Source: Allobosea sp. (GTDB lineage: Bacteria > Pseudomonadota > Alphaproteobacteria > Rhizobiales > Beijerinckiaceae). Taken from it: a stretch of DNA of 64,000 nt. The translations under genes were made by a program, and so were the position numbers. The notes under the pieces are model-generated. The model did no database searches, had not been told where the DNA came from, and saw only the letters and a program-made list of their open reading frames with translations. This document shows, in pieces, positions 15,698-25,420 of this stretch; positions within the stretch are counted from its first letter, which is position 1; every line of letters begins with the position of its first letter. The stretch is taken from assembly GCF_030695125.1 (NCBI RefSeq), contig NZ_JAUYTP010000016.1:1-64000 (forward strand). The letters are read 5' to 3'.

Positions 15698-17151
15698 ACC
15701 GGGATCGTATCGTCCTCTCCTCCGTCCTCTCGGCCGTTCTGGCCCTGTCGCCCCTCGGCGCGGCGCTCGCCCAGACCAGCACGCCGGCGCCGGTCCTCAA
15801 CGTCGGCACGAGCGAGCACGCCATCGCCCGCAAGCTCGACCTCTCGATCGGACGCTCGCTCATCGTCGAGCTGCCGCGCGACGCCAAGGAGGTCTTCGTC
15901 GCCAACCCGAAGGTCGCCAACGCCGTCGTCCGCTCGGCGCGCAAGCTCTTCATCATCGGCATTGCCGACGGTTCGACCTCGATGTTCGTGATCGATGGCG
16001 AGGGTCGCCAGATCACGGCCCTGGAGATCGAGGTCGGGCGCGATCTCAATGTGCTGCGCCAGACGCTGCGCACCGCCTTGCCGCGGGCCCAGATCGAGAT
16101 CAAGCCGGCCGGAAACTCGATCCTGCTCGTCGGCAATGTCGCCAACGCCTCGGAGGCGACACAGGCCGTCGACATCGCCAACGCCTTCGTCGGCACCACG
16201 GCCGGGCTGTTTTCCTCCTCCAAGGGCGCGGTCATCAATTCGCTGACGATCCGCGGCCGCGACCAGGTCATGGTCAAGGTCGTCGTCTCGGAAGTCTCGC
16301 GCAAGGCGATCAAGCAACTCGGAATCAACTCCACCGGCGAGTGGAAGCTCGGCAATTTTTCGGTCATGCCGACGATCGACAACCCGCTGCCGCTGCAGCC
16401 CCAGGCGCTAGCCGCGACCGCGATCACCGCCGGCATCGGCAACTCCACCAATTTCACGCTTCGCGCTCTGGAGCGCGCCGGCCTTTCACGCGTCCTCGCG
16501 GAGCCGACGGTGACCGCGATCTCGGGCGAGAGCGCCAAGTTCACGGCCGGCGGCGAGGTTCCCGTCCCGAGCGGTTACACCTGCGACGCCAACAATCTGT
16601 GCACGCTGGGCATCACCTATCGCCCGATCGGCGTGGCGCTCAATTTCACGCCGATCGTGCTCTCCGACAACAAGATCAGCATGCGCATCGCCACCGAGGT
16701 GACCGAGCTCGACTTCGAGAACCAGCTCCGGCTCAGCAACACCTCGAACACCTCGACGGCGCAGAACGTCAACGCCCCCGCCTTCCGTGTCCGCAAGTCG
16801 GATACGACGGTCGAGCTGCCCTCGGGCGGCACGCTGGCGACGGCGGGCCTGATCCAGCGCGTCTCCAAATCCTCGATCAACGGCTTTCCCGGGCTGATGA
16901 ACCTGCCGATCATCGGCGTGCTCTTCCGCTCGCGCGACTATCAGCGCGAGGAAACCGAGCTGATGATCACGGCGACGCCCTACATCGCCAAGCCGATGGA
17001 GCCCAACCAGGTCCAGCGGCCCGATGATGGCTTCGTCGACGCCCATGATGCGCAGGCGATCCTGCTCGGGCGCCTGAACAAGATCTACGGAACCAGCGGC
17101 GGACCGCTGCCGCAAGCCTACAAGGGCCGCGTCGGCTTCATCGCCGACTGA
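15694..17151 (+). CDS. cpaC: Tad secretin CpaC/RcpA
   Basis: Outer-membrane secretin channel for the Flp pilus, 485 residues. A signal peptide at about residues 1-27 ends ALAQT. The pilus-formation N-domain covers about residues 35-125 (LIVELPRDAKEVFVANPKV), then a BON-like region, then the secretin domain from about 240 (SRVLAEPTVTAISGESAKF, GGEVPVPSG, VELPSGGTLATAGLI). The start is a GTG at 15694 that overlaps the cpaB stop. A CxxxxxxC pair (TCDANNLC) lies within the secretin domain, as is often seen. The C-terminal HDAQAILLGRLNKIYG segment is typical of CpaC. Confidence 0.95.
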   Translation: MNRDRIVLSSVLSAVLALSPLGAALAQTSTPAPVLNVGTSEHAIARKLDLSIGRSLIVELPRDAKEVFVANPKVANAVVRSARKLFIIGIADGSTSMFVIDGEGRQITALEIEVGRDLNVLRQTLRTALPRAQIEIKPAGNSILLVGNVANASEATQAVDIANAFVGTTAGLFSSSKGAVINSLTIRGRDQVMVKVVVSEVSRKAIKQLGINSTGEWKLGNFSVMPTIDNPLPLQPQALAATAITAGIGNSTNFTLRALERAGLSRVLAEPTVTAISGESAKFTAGGEVPVPSGYTCDANNLCTLGITYRPIGVALNFTPIVLSDNKISMRIATEVTELDFENQLRLSNTSNTSTAQNVNAPAFRVRKSDTTVELPSGGTLATAGLIQRVSKSSINGFPGLMNLPIIGVLFRSRDYQREETELMITATPYIAKPMEPNQVQRPDDGFVDAHDAQAILLGRLNKIYGTSGGPLPQAYKGRVGFIAD

Positions 17152-17214
17152 CGGCCAAGGCTCGATGGCCAAGGTTCGATGGCTAAGGCCGCACGCGCAA
17201 GGGATGGCGAGACC

Positions 17215-17955
17215 ATGATGGCTCGATTGCAGCAGAACAACCGGTTCCGGCCCGCAGGGCTCGGCACCGTCCTCCTCGCCGCGGCGCTGCTTGGCGCCTG
17301 TGCGGGCAAGGGCGACCTCGCCGAGTCGCGGGTCCCCGTCGATGTCCGCGAGCGACACCCGATCGTGCTGCGCGACGCGCCCCGCTCGCTCGACGTCTTC
17401 GTCGGCCGTTCGGGCGGCGGGCTCGACGCCCGCCAGGCCGAGGACGTCGCCGATTTCGCCCAGGAATACCGCCGGTCCGGCAAGGGCGGGCTCGTCGCCC
17501 AGGTGCCGACGGGCACACGCCGCGAGATGGCCGCTCACGACACGCTCAACGGCATCCGGGCGGCGCTGGCGCGCGGCGGCGTCTCCGGCAACGCCCTGTC
17601 GGTGCGGACCTATCCTGTCGCCGACGCCAACCTTGCCTCGCCGATCCGCTTGACCTTCGCCTCGCTGCAGGCCGGCCTGCCGCATGATTGCGGGCAATGG
17701 CCCGCCGACACCGGCGTCTCCAGCTTCAAGGAGGGCATGTCCAACGAGCCGTACTGGAACTTCGGCTGTTCCAGCCAGGCGACGCTCGCCGCCCAGGTCG
17801 CCGACCCGATCGATCTCGTTCGCGCCCGCAGCGAGGGCCGCCCCGATATCGCCAAGCGCATGGGCGCCATCGCCAAGATCCGCGACGGCAAGGATCCCTC
17901 GACCCAGTACCGCCAGGAAACGCCGCAGATCAATTCGACCGTCGGAGGCCGCTGA
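17215..17955 (+). CDS. cpaD: Pilus assembly lipoprotein CpaD
   Basis: The 246-residue protein carries a lipoprotein signal: VLLAAALLGAC with the lipidated Cys about 27 residues from the start. The CpaD domain follows, with FGCSSQATLAAQVADPIDLVRAR near the C-terminus, a strong family motif. The start at 17215 is preferred because it places the lipobox at a normal distance; an ATG at 17179 would add 12 charged residues. CpaD is a periplasmic lipoprotein of the Tad machine thought to assist secretin assembly. Its stop overlaps the cpaE start. Confidence 0.92.
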   Translation: MMARLQQNNRFRPAGLGTVLLAAALLGACAGKGDLAESRVPVDVRERHPIVLRDAPRSLDVFVGRSGGGLDARQAEDVADFAQEYRRSGKGGLVAQVPTGTRREMAAHDTLNGIRAALARGGVSGNALSVRTYPVADANLASPIRLTFASLQAGLPHDCGQWPADTGVSSFKEGMSNEPYWNFGCSSQATLAAQVADPIDLVRARSEGRPDIAKRMGAIAKIRDGKDPSTQYRQETPQINSTVGGR

Positions 17956-19217
17956 TGAGCGCCGGGCAGGACTTCGAGGCTCCGACAGCGGGCGTGGCGA
18001 CCGACGAGGTCGTGGTGCCGCTGCCGCGCGTCACCATGCAGGCTTTCTGCGAGACGCCGGCCGTCGCCGCCACCATGCAGGCCGCCATCGCCGATCGGCG
18101 CATGGACAAGGCCCATGCCCGCATCCACATGGGCGGCCCGGCCGCGGCGGTCGAGGCTTTCCGTGCCGCGCCGACGCCCAACATCATCATTCTGGAGACG
18201 GTGTCCGATCCCGCCAGCCTCGTCGGTCATCTCGACGCGCTCTCGGAGAGCTGCGACGCCGGCACCAAGGTCGTCGTCATCGGCCATGTCAACGACGTCC
18301 AGCTCTATCGCGACCTGATCCGCCGGGGCGTGAGCGAGTATCTCATCGCGCCGCTGAGCACGCTGGATGTGCTGAAGACCCTGTCCGAGCTCTACATCTC
18401 GCCCGGCGCCCGCAATCTCGGCCGGATCATCGCGGTGATGGGCGCCAAGGGCGGCGTTGGCGCCTCGACGGTCGCGCACAACGTTGCCTGGGCGATCGCC
18501 CGCAACCTCGACGCCTCGACGGTGATCGTCGACCTCGACATCGCCTTCGGCACCGCCGGGCTGGACTTCAACCAGGACCCGCCGCAGGGCATCGCCGAGG
18601 CGGTGTTCGCGCCCGAGCGCCTCGACGCCAACATGCTCGACCGGCTGCTCTCGCGCTGCAGCGACAATCTCGCTCTCCTGGCGGCGCCCGCGATGCTCGA
18701 CCGGACACTCGACCTGCCCGAGGATGCCTTCGACCAGCTTTTCGACCTGCTGCGCGCCACCGTGCCCTGCGTCGTGCTCGACGTGCCCCATGTCTGGAGC
18801 GGTTGGGCCCGGCGGGCGCTGATCACCTCCGATGAGATCGTGGTGGTCGCCGGCCCCGAACTCGCTTCGCTGCGCAACGCCAAGAACCTGATCGATCTGG
18901 CGCGGGCAAACCGCCCCAATGATTCCGGCGCCAAACTGGTTCTCAATCAGGTCGGCATGCCCAAGCGGCCGGAGATCGACGCGGCAGAGTTCGCCAAGGC
19001 GCTCGGCGTCGAGGTCCTGACCTCGATCCCCTTCGACGCCCAGCTCTTCGGCACGGCGGCTAATAACGGCCAGATGATCGCCGAGGTTCAGGCCGGCGGC
19101 AAGACCGCCGAGGCCTTCGTCCAGATCGCCAGCAGCCTGACGGGTCGCGGCGAGGCCAAGCGCAGCAAGCGCAGCCTGTTCGAGCCGCTCGTCGCCAAGC
19201 TGCGTCGCAAGGCCTGA
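17955..19217 (+). CDS. cpaE: Pilus assembly ATPase CpaE/TadZ
   Basis: The 420-residue protein joins an N-terminal atypical receiver-like domain (about residues 25-140, with IIILETVSDPASLVGHLDAL) to a MinD/ParA-like ATPase. The deviant Walker A AKGGVGASTVAHN lies near residues 162-174, with VIVDLDIAFGTAG as the switch region. TadZ/CpaE localises the Tad machine to the pole in other bacteria. The start at 17955 overlaps the cpaD stop (TGATG). The receiver-like domain lacks an obvious phospho-acceptor context, as usual for TadZ. Confidence 0.94.
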   Translation: MSAGQDFEAPTAGVATDEVVVPLPRVTMQAFCETPAVAATMQAAIADRRMDKAHARIHMGGPAAAVEAFRAAPTPNIIILETVSDPASLVGHLDALSESCDAGTKVVVIGHVNDVQLYRDLIRRGVSEYLIAPLSTLDVLKTLSELYISPGARNLGRIIAVMGAKGGVGASTVAHNVAWAIARNLDASTVIVDLDIAFGTAGLDFNQDPPQGIAEAVFAPERLDANMLDRLLSRCSDNLALLAAPAMLDRTLDLPEDAFDQLFDLLRATVPCVVLDVPHVWSGWARRALITSDEIVVVAGPELASLRNAKNLIDLARANRPNDSGAKLVLNQVGMPKRPEIDAAEFAKALGVEVLTSIPFDAQLFGTAANNGQMIAEVQAGGKTAEAFVQIASSLTGRGEAKRSKRSLFEPLVAKLRRKA

Positions 19218-19323
19218 GCGATGCGGAAACTGCCGATCACGGCTGGCAGCAAGATCGTGGCGGGCGCCGGCATTTCGCGCCTGCGGCGGATCGCGGCGCC
19301 AGCTTGCGTGCGAGAGGGTTGAG

Positions 19324-20769
19324 ATGTTCGGAAAGCGATCCCCGGGTGGAGCCGCCGCGCCAGCCCTGGCGCTGAAGGCGCCGGCGGCCGCCGCGCCTTC
19401 GCTGCGCCCGTCGGAGCCGCCGGCGGCCGACCCGCGCCGCGCACCGCCACCGCCGGCACCGGCGGAGCAGCAGCGCTCCGACGAATACTATCAGATGAAG
19501 AGCATGATCTTCGGTGCTCTCATCGAGGCGATCGACCTTTCCCAACTCGCGAAGCTCGACGGCGAATCGGCGCGTGAGGAAATTCGCGACATCATCAACG
19601 AGATCATCTCGCTGAAGAACGTCGTGCTCTCGATCGCCGAGCAGGAGGAACTGCTCGACGACATCTGCAACGACGTGCTCGGCTATGGCCCGCTCGAGCC
19701 GCTGCTGGCGCGCGACGACATCGCCGACATCATGGTCAACGGTGCCTCCCGGACCTTCATCGAAGTCGGCGGCAAGATCACCCTCACCAACATCCGCTTC
19801 CGCGACAACGCGCAGCTGATGAACATCTGCCAGCGCATCGTCAGCCAGGTCGGCCGCCGCGTCGACGAAAGCTCGCCGATCTGCGACGCCCGCCTTGCCG
19901 ACGGCTCGCGCGTCAACGTCATCGCCCCGCCGCTGGCCATCGACGGCCCCGCGCTCACCATCCGCAAGTTCAAGAAGGATAAGCTGACGCTCGACCAGCT
20001 CGTCAAGTTCGGCGCGATCTCGCCGCCCGGCGCCGAGATCCTGAAGATCATCGGCCGCGTCCGCTGCAACATCGTCATCTCGGGCGGCACGGGCTCCGGC
20101 AAGACGACGCTGCTGAATTGCCTGACCAACTATATCGACCTCGACGAGCGCGTCATCACCTGCGAGGACGCCGCCGAGCTCCAGCTCCAGCAGCCGCATG
20201 TCGTGCGCCTCGAAACCCGCCCGCCCAATCTCGAGGGCACCGGCGCGGTGACGATGCGCGATCTCGTCAAGAACTGCCTGCGCATGCGCCCCGAGCGGAT
20301 CATCGTCGGCGAGGTGCGTGGACCCGAGGCCTTCGACCTGTTGCAGGCCATGAACACCGGCCATGACGGCTCGATGGGCACGCTCCACGCCAACACCCCG
20401 CGTGAATGCCTCAGCCGTATCGAATCGATGATCACGATGGGTGGCTTCTCGCTGCCGTCGAAGACGCTGCGCGAGATGATCTGCTCGTCGATCGACGTGA
20501 TCATCCAGGCCCAGCGCCTGCGCGACGGCTCCCGTCGCATCACCCACATCACCGAGGTGATGGGGATGGAGGGCGACGTCATCATCACCCAGGACATCGT
20601 GAATTACGACATCATGGGTGAGGACGCCCATGGCAAGCTCATCGGCCGCCATCGCGCCACCGGCATCGGCCGCCCGCGCTTCTGGGAGCGCGCCCGCTAT
20701 TACGGCGAGGAACAGCGGCTGGCGGCGGCGATCGACGCGCTCGAGCAGGGCGAAGCCGATGCGGCCTGA
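19324..20769 (+). CDS. cpaF: Tad pilus assembly/retraction ATPase CpaF/TadA
   Basis: Hexameric type II/IV secretion ATPase of 481 residues. A Pro/Ala-rich N-terminal tail (residues 8-55) precedes the N-terminal domain (LGYGPLEPLLARDDIADIMV near residue 120). The ATPase domain has Walker A ISGGTGSGKTTLLN near residues 255-268, an Asp box (VITCEDAAEL), Walker B (RIIVGEVRGPEAFDLL) and the His box (GSMGTLHANTPREC). It powers both extension and retraction of Flp pili. It follows cpaE after 106 bp with a short, possibly untranslated region, and precedes tadB. Confidence 0.96.
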   Translation: MFGKRSPGGAAAPALALKAPAAAAPSLRPSEPPAADPRRAPPPPAPAEQQRSDEYYQMKSMIFGALIEAIDLSQLAKLDGESAREEIRDIINEIISLKNVVLSIAEQEELLDDICNDVLGYGPLEPLLARDDIADIMVNGASRTFIEVGGKITLTNIRFRDNAQLMNICQRIVSQVGRRVDESSPICDARLADGSRVNVIAPPLAIDGPALTIRKFKKDKLTLDQLVKFGAISPPGAEILKIIGRVRCNIVISGGTGSGKTTLLNCLTNYIDLDERVITCEDAAELQLQQPHVVRLETRPPNLEGTGAVTMRDLVKNCLRMRPERIIVGEVRGPEAFDLLQAMNTGHDGSMGTLHANTPRECLSRIESMITMGGFSLPSKTLREMICSSIDVIIQAQRLRDGSRRITHITEVMGMEGDVIITQDIVNYDIMGEDAHGKLIGRHRATGIGRPRFWERARYYGEEQRLAAAIDALEQGEADAA

Positions 20770-20796
20770 TCGAGCGCGACAGCCGGAGCGGCGGCC

Positions 20797-21774
20797 ATGG
20801 ATCTGAGCTTCATCGCGGTCTTCTTTCTCGCGACGCTGGCGGCTGGCGGCGTCGTCTATGCCTTGTTCTACCCGATGCTCAGCGGCGAGGCGCGCGCCGA
20901 GAAGCGCCGCAAGGAGTTTGCTGCTCCCGTCGCCGCGCGGGGACTCGATCGCGAGGCGCAGGCGCGGGCCAAGCGCGGCCAGATCGCCCAGAGCCTGAAG
21001 GAGATCGAGAACCGCGAGAATGCCCGCAACAAGCTGACGCTCGAACAGAAGATCCAGCAGGCAGGCCTGAGCTGGAACCGCAAGAAATTCTATACGGTCA
21101 GCGCGATGATGTCGGTCGGAACGGGCTTCATCCTCTTCGTGTTGAGCGGCAATCCGTGGCTGGGGCTGATCGGCCTGTTCATCGGGGCCTTCGGCATGCC
21201 TCCCTGGTTCCTCAAATACTGCCGCAACCGGCGCCTGAAGAAGTTCGGCGTCGAGTTTCCCAATGCGATCGACGTCATCACCCGCGGCATCAAGGCCGGC
21301 CTGCCGCTGAACGACTGCCTGCGGATCGTCGCGACCGAGGCAACCGAGCCGGTCAAGACGGAGTTTCGCCTGATCATTGAGAGCCAGACGCTCGGACTGC
21401 CGCTGACGGACGCGGTCGCGAAGCTCTACGAGCGCATGCCCTGCGCAGAATCGAATTTCTTCGGGATCGTGCTGGCGATCCAGCAGAAGACCGGCGGCAA
21501 TCTGTCGGAGACGCTCGGCAACCTGTCGAAGGTCATCCGCGAGCGTCGCAAGATGCGCGACAAGATCAATGCCGTCTCGATGGAGGCCAAGGCCTCGGCG
21601 GCGATCATCGGCAGTCTGCCGCCAGTCGTGGCGGGCTTGGTCTATGTGACGACCCCTCGCTACATCGAGCTGCTCTGGCTCACCCAATCGGGCAAGTTCG
21701 CGCTCGTCGCCTGCGGAATCTGGATGCTCATCGGCATTCTGGTCATGCGCAAGATGATCAACTTCAACATCTGA
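20797..21774 (+). CDS. tadB: Tad inner-membrane platform protein TadB
   Basis: Type II secretion F-domain protein of 325 residues. It has an N-terminal helix (residues 5-27), a coiled basic region with EKRRKEF, two helices near 105-150, the T2SSF domain from about 155 (GVEFPNAIDVITRGIKAGLP) and a C-terminal helix pair. With TadC it forms the inner-membrane platform on which CpaF acts. It lies 27 bp after cpaF and 10 bp before tadC on the same strand, certainly one transcript. Confidence 0.93.
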   Translation: MDLSFIAVFFLATLAAGGVVYALFYPMLSGEARAEKRRKEFAAPVAARGLDREAQARAKRGQIAQSLKEIENRENARNKLTLEQKIQQAGLSWNRKKFYTVSAMMSVGTGFILFVLSGNPWLGLIGLFIGAFGMPPWFLKYCRNRRLKKFGVEFPNAIDVITRGIKAGLPLNDCLRIVATEATEPVKTEFRLIIESQTLGLPLTDAVAKLYERMPCAESNFFGIVLAIQQKTGGNLSETLGNLSKVIRERRKMRDKINAVSMEAKASAAIIGSLPPVVAGLVYVTTPRYIELLWLTQSGKFALVACGIWMLIGILVMRKMINFNI

Positions 21775-21784
21775 GGCGACGCTG

Positions 21785-22762
21785 ATGATTGCCCTGATCG
21801 CGGACAAGATCGCCGACAGTCAGTTCCTGCTGGCGCTGTTCGTCGCGATCGCCGCCGCCGCAACGGTTCTGACGATCGCGATCCCGCTGACGGAAGGGAC
21901 CAATCTTCAAAAGCGCATGAAGAACGTCGCCACGGAGCGCGAGAAGATCCGTGCCCGCGAGCGCGAGCGGCTGAACCGCCCGACAGACCGGGTTTCGCTG
22001 CGGCAGGAACCGAAGGTCTTCATGCGAAACATCGTCCAGCAGTTCAAGCTGGGCGATTGGCTCGGAACCGAGACGGCGAAGAACCAGCTCGCCATGGCCG
22101 GCTATCGCGGCCAGCAGGCCGAGGTCACCTTTCTGTTCTTCCGTCTGGTGATGCCGATCGGCCTGTTCCTGTTCACGCTGTTTTACGTTTTCGTGATCAA
22201 TGACTTCGGCCAGTCGCTGTTGATCCGGGTCGGCATGGCCGTCGGCGGCGCCTATCTCGGCATCAAGGCGCCGGAGGTGTTTTTGTCGAACCAGATCGGC
22301 AAGCGCCAGGCTTCGATGAAGATCGCCTTTCCCGATGCGCTCGACCTGCTCCTGATCTGCGTCGAGTCCGGCATGTCGATCGAACACGCCTTCCGCAAGG
22401 TGGCGACCGAGATCGGCGGCCAGTCGGTTCCTCTGGCCGAGGAGTTCGCCCTCTGCACGGCGGAGCTGTCCTATCTGTCCGAGCGTCGGCAGGCCTATGA
22501 GAACCTGGCGGCGCGCACCGGTCTCGAAGGTGTCAAATCGGTTTCGACCGCGCTGATCCAGGCCGAGCGCTACGGCACGCCGCTGGGCACTGCGCTGCGC
22601 ACCCTGTCGCAGGAAAGCCGCGACCAGCGCATGATGGCGGCCGAAAAGAAGGCCGCCTCCCTGCCGCCGAAGCTGACCGTGCCGATGATCCTATTCTTCC
22701 TGCCGGTCCTGTTCGTCATCATCATGATGCCGGCGGCGATCCAGGTGATGAAGCTGCAGTGA
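21785..22762 (+). CDS. tadC: Tad inner-membrane platform protein TadC
   Basis: Second T2SSF-family platform protein, also 325 residues. N-terminal helix at residues 15-35, central helices near 115-155, F domain around residues 175-295 (AFPDALDLLLICVESGMSIEHAFRKV) and a C-terminal helix (VPMILFFLPVLFVIIMMP). It closes the rightward run of the Tad operon in this window. The TPR lipoprotein TadD, which normally follows, is instead at 42502-43401 on the other strand. Downstream is a convergent catabolic operon only 54 bp away. Confidence 0.93.
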   Translation: MIALIADKIADSQFLLALFVAIAAAATVLTIAIPLTEGTNLQKRMKNVATEREKIRARERERLNRPTDRVSLRQEPKVFMRNIVQQFKLGDWLGTETAKNQLAMAGYRGQQAEVTFLFFRLVMPIGLFLFTLFYVFVINDFGQSLLIRVGMAVGGAYLGIKAPEVFLSNQIGKRQASMKIAFPDALDLLLICVESGMSIEHAFRKVATEIGGQSVPLAEEFALCTAELSYLSERRQAYENLAARTGLEGVKSVSTALIQAERYGTPLGTALRTLSQESRDQRMMAAEKKAASLPPKLTVPMILFFLPVLFVIIMMPAAIQVMKLQ

Positions 22763-22816
22763 CGCTCGGCAGGCGGAGGCGGATCCGGCTCGCGGGCCGG
22801 TCTCTCACCCGCCTGA

Positions 22817-24109
22817 TCAGCACGGGTCGGCTACGGCATCGAAGAAATCGGCCGGCCCCATTTGCCCGCCCTTCAGCACGATATCGAGACCATCGAGGCG
22901 CGCCACGTCGCTATGGGCCCGGCAGAGCGGGACGCCTGGTGCCAGAGGCGCGCGGTAAGACAGTCCCCAGATGTCCAGCGACCGGACGGCTAGGCTCGCC
23001 GTGTCGCCGCCCGCGATGACGAGGCGGCGGATCGCGACCGCACTCAGGATGCCCTGCAAGAGCCGCCCGGTCGCCATCGCGACGTCGGTGGCGGCTGCGG
23101 GGGCCTGCCGCACCGCCTCGGTGACAAGCATGACGTTCTGTCCGCCGGCGAGAATGGCCTCGGCATCCTGTGCCAGCGCCAGGCCGTAGGCGGGTTCCGA
23201 CAGCAGGCAATGGGCGTCGATGCCGATGGGCGCGTAGGCCGATGAAGCCGCGACCTGGAGCCGTGTCACGGGCGACAGGCTGCCGACGAGGGCCAGAACC
23301 GGACCGTTGCGCGGTGGCGGGGCCGGTGACGCGATCGCGGGCTGCCGACGCCCCGGCCACGACGTCGCTAGCGCCAGCGCGACGCTGCTCGGGCCGATGG
23401 CGAGCATCGGGCCCTCCGTCATGCGCGCCCAAAGCAGCGCGCCGATGACCGCGAGGTCCTCGCTGCGGGACACGTCGAACAGAACGGTATGCGGGCCGGG
23501 GCCGGGAGGCAGCCCGAGCGCGCCCTCGGCCTCGGCCCGATCATAGGCGCGGTAATCGACGAGCGCGACCGGTTCGAGCCCCTGCGCCGCCAGATGCCGG
23601 CGCAGATCGGCTTCCGCCATCGGCGTCACCGGGTGGACGCTCATCGTCGGATGGCGGTCGATCCGGTGGACCGCGCCACCGCTGCCGGCCGCCGCGAAGA
23701 GCTGGCCGAACAGGCAGTAGCGTCCGAGATTGGGCTGGCCACCGACGACGGGCAGGAGCGGGTGGGGGAAATGCGGTCGCAGCGCCCGCGCCGCCGCGCC
23801 GATGCTGCCGATATGCGGCGCGCTGTCGAAGGTCGAGCAGCATTTGTAGTGGAGGATGCCGACGCCGGTCTCGGCGAAGAAGCGACCGGCCAGGGCGAGT
23901 TCCCCGGCCATGGCGTCAGGCGCCATGGCGCGCGTGGCGCCCGCGAGACCGATCGCGTCGAGCGGGCCGGCCGCCGTGCGCTGTTCCCGGGTCGGAAGGC
24001 GCAGGAACAGCAACGCCCGGATGTTCCGCTCCGCCAGCGTGGCCAGTGTGTCGGTCGCGCCGGTGAAATCGTCGCCATACCAGCCATAGCGGGGGCCAGG
24101 GGCGGCCAT
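22817..24109 (-). CDS. Four-carbon acid sugar kinase family protein (DUF1537, OtnK/OiaK-like)
   Basis: The DUF1537 family phosphorylates sugar acids such as threonate, erythronate or 3-oxo-isoapionate with ATP. This protein of 430 residues shows the N-terminal substrate-side signature YGDDFTGATDTL near residues 10-21 and the C-terminal nucleotide-side signature IAGGDTASLAVRSL plus VLKGGQMGPADFF. The start at 24109 is the ATG 8 bp after the RuBisCO-like gene, in the same operon. A DUF1537 kinase beside a RuBisCO-like protein is the pairing described for 3-oxo-isoapionate-4-phosphate processing, so a five-carbon branched acid is a reasonable guess. No PdxA2-type dehydrogenase is present, which argues against the threonate route. 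Confidence 0.85.
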   Translation of the reverse strand: MAAPGPRYGWYGDDFTGATDTLATLAERNIRALLFLRLPTREQRTAAGPLDAIGLAGATRAMAPDAMAGELALAGRFFAETGVGILHYKCCSTFDSAPHIGSIGAAARALRPHFPHPLLPVVGGQPNLGRYCLFGQLFAAAGSGGAVHRIDRHPTMSVHPVTPMAEADLRRHLAAQGLEPVALVDYRAYDRAEAEGALGLPPGPGPHTVLFDVSRSEDLAVIGALLWARMTEGPMLAIGPSSVALALATSWPGRRQPAIASPAPPPRNGPVLALVGSLSPVTRLQVAASSAYAPIGIDAHCLLSEPAYGLALAQDAEAILAGGQNVMLVTEAVRQAPAAATDVAMATGRLLQGILSAVAIRRLVIAGGDTASLAVRSLDIWGLSYRAPLAPGVPLCRAHSDVARLDGLDIVLKGGQMGPADFFDAVADPC

Positions 24110-24117
24110 GGCGGGGA

Positions 24118-25410
24118 TCAAGCCGTGGACCTGCCGAAGAAGGCGAGCGCCTGCCGCAGCTCCGGATGCGCGATGGCCGCTTCGGTCAATGTCTGGCCGG
24201 CTGCGACCGCCGCCCAGGCCTGGCGGATGCTGGCGACCCCGGCCGCCGGCCCGCCGGGATGGGCGAGGATGCCGCCCCCCGCCATGAACAGCAGGTCGCA
24301 GTGACCGATGGCGTCGAAGGTCGGCTGCGCGGTGCCGGCCCATTGGCCCGAGGAGAAGGCTGGCAGCACGCGGTCGTCGATGCCCTGGCTGAGCGGCGTG
24401 ACGCAGTCCTTCGCCGAGGACACGACCTCCTCGTCCTCCTGCGCGAACTTTCCCTGCAAGCCGTGGACATGCATGTGGTCGACGCCGGCCAGCCGCCAGA
24501 GCGTCTGATAGGCCTGGAACGAGATGCCGAGCATCGGGTGGCGCGAAAGCGCGCCGAAGCCGTTGCGATGGCCATGCAGGGCGAGGTCCGTCGCGCGGCG
24601 CAGCGTCTCGACCGCAGAGAAGCCGCACCAGTTGAGGCTCGCCATGACGCAGGTCCCGCCTTCGCGCGCCACGAGGTCGGCATGACGCTTCATCGCGTCG
24701 GTCTCGTCGGTGATGTTGAAGGCGATCATCACCGCCTTGCCGGTCCGGTCCTGATGGCGCCGGACCACCGCCATCACGGCCGGGACGCGCTGCGCCAGCG
24801 GCGCATGGAGGGGATCGGCTGAAATCTCGTCGTCCTTGATGAAGTCGAGCCCGGCCTCGCAGAGCGTGCCGACGAGCGCGGCCGTCTCCTGGGGGCTCAG
24901 GCCGACATTGGGCTTGATGATCGAGCCGACCATCGGTCCATCGCTCGCGCCGGTGAGCGCACGCGTGCCGGCGATGCCCTGGCGCGGCATCTGAAAGCGG
25001 GTCCTGAACGCGGCCGGCAGGGTGATGGTGTCGAGCCGCAGGCCCGTGACCTCGCCGAGATCATAGAGGTTGCCGGCGACGATCGAGGCCAGCGTCGCGA
25101 GATTGGCGCCGACATTGTCGACCGGGAACGAGATGGAGACGCGCGCGCGCCGCCAGGGACCGCCGATGCCCTTCTTCGCCAGCCAGGCATTGGGCAGGCT
25201 GGGAGCGTCGGCGTGTTCGCATTCCGCGACGGACGTCACGACCGCACGGGTGCGGCTGCGCAATTCGTCGGTCTCGCCTGCGACCCGGGTGAAGGTGCCG
25301 CTCGACTGCTCGCCCGCCATGATCTCGGCGACCCTGGCGGGGTCGAGCGGCGTTTCGATCAGGTAGGTGGCCTCGAAGCGGGCTGGGTTCATCGGCGTCA
25401 TTCCTGCCAT
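24118..25410 (-). CDS. RuBisCO-like protein (RuBisCO large-chain superfamily, type IV)
   Basis: A 430-residue protein of the RuBisCO large-subunit fold. Lys166 in GSIIKPNVGLSP matches the first active-site Lys, while the second Lys of the RuBisCO KPK motif is Asn168. GLDFIKDDE gives Lys192, the carbamylation site, with Asp194 and Glu195 as metal ligands. A His in LHGHRNG (281) and a Lys in GLQGKFAQE (321) are also present. So it probably keeps the Mg-carbamate chemistry but is not a CO2-fixing RuBisCO. No small subunit is nearby. Adjacent are a DUF1537 kinase and a VOC protein, pointing to decarboxylation or isomerisation of a phosphorylated sugar acid. An internal ATG at 25392, with AGGA nine bases before it, may be the true start. 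Confidence 0.88.
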   Translation of the reverse strand: MAGMTPMNPARFEATYLIETPLDPARVAEIMAGEQSSGTFTRVAGETDELRSRTRAVVTSVAECEHADAPSLPNAWLAKKGIGGPWRRARVSISFPVDNVGANLATLASIVAGNLYDLGEVTGLRLDTITLPAAFRTRFQMPRQGIAGTRALTGASDGPMVGSIIKPNVGLSPQETAALVGTLCEAGLDFIKDDEISADPLHAPLAQRVPAVMAVVRRHQDRTGKAVMIAFNITDETDAMKRHADLVAREGGTCVMASLNWCGFSAVETLRRATDLALHGHRNGFGALSRHPMLGISFQAYQTLWRLAGVDHMHVHGLQGKFAQEDEEVVSSAKDCVTPLSQGIDDRVLPAFSSGQWAGTAQPTFDAIGHCDLLFMAGGGILAHPGGPAAGVASIRQAWAAVAAGQTLTEAAIAHPELRQALAFFGRSTA

Positions 25411-25420
25411 TCCGGCGGCG

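Noticed and set aside
19237..21807. Very long open frame on the minus strand opposite cpaF/tadB
   Set aside because: It lies antisense to well-supported pilus genes and encodes low-complexity Arg/Asp/His-rich sequence, typical of shadows in GC-rich DNA.
24109..24628. N-terminal extension of the DUF1537 kinase frame
   Set aside because: It is antiparallel-frame sequence inside the RuBisCO-like gene; the domain starts at 24109.
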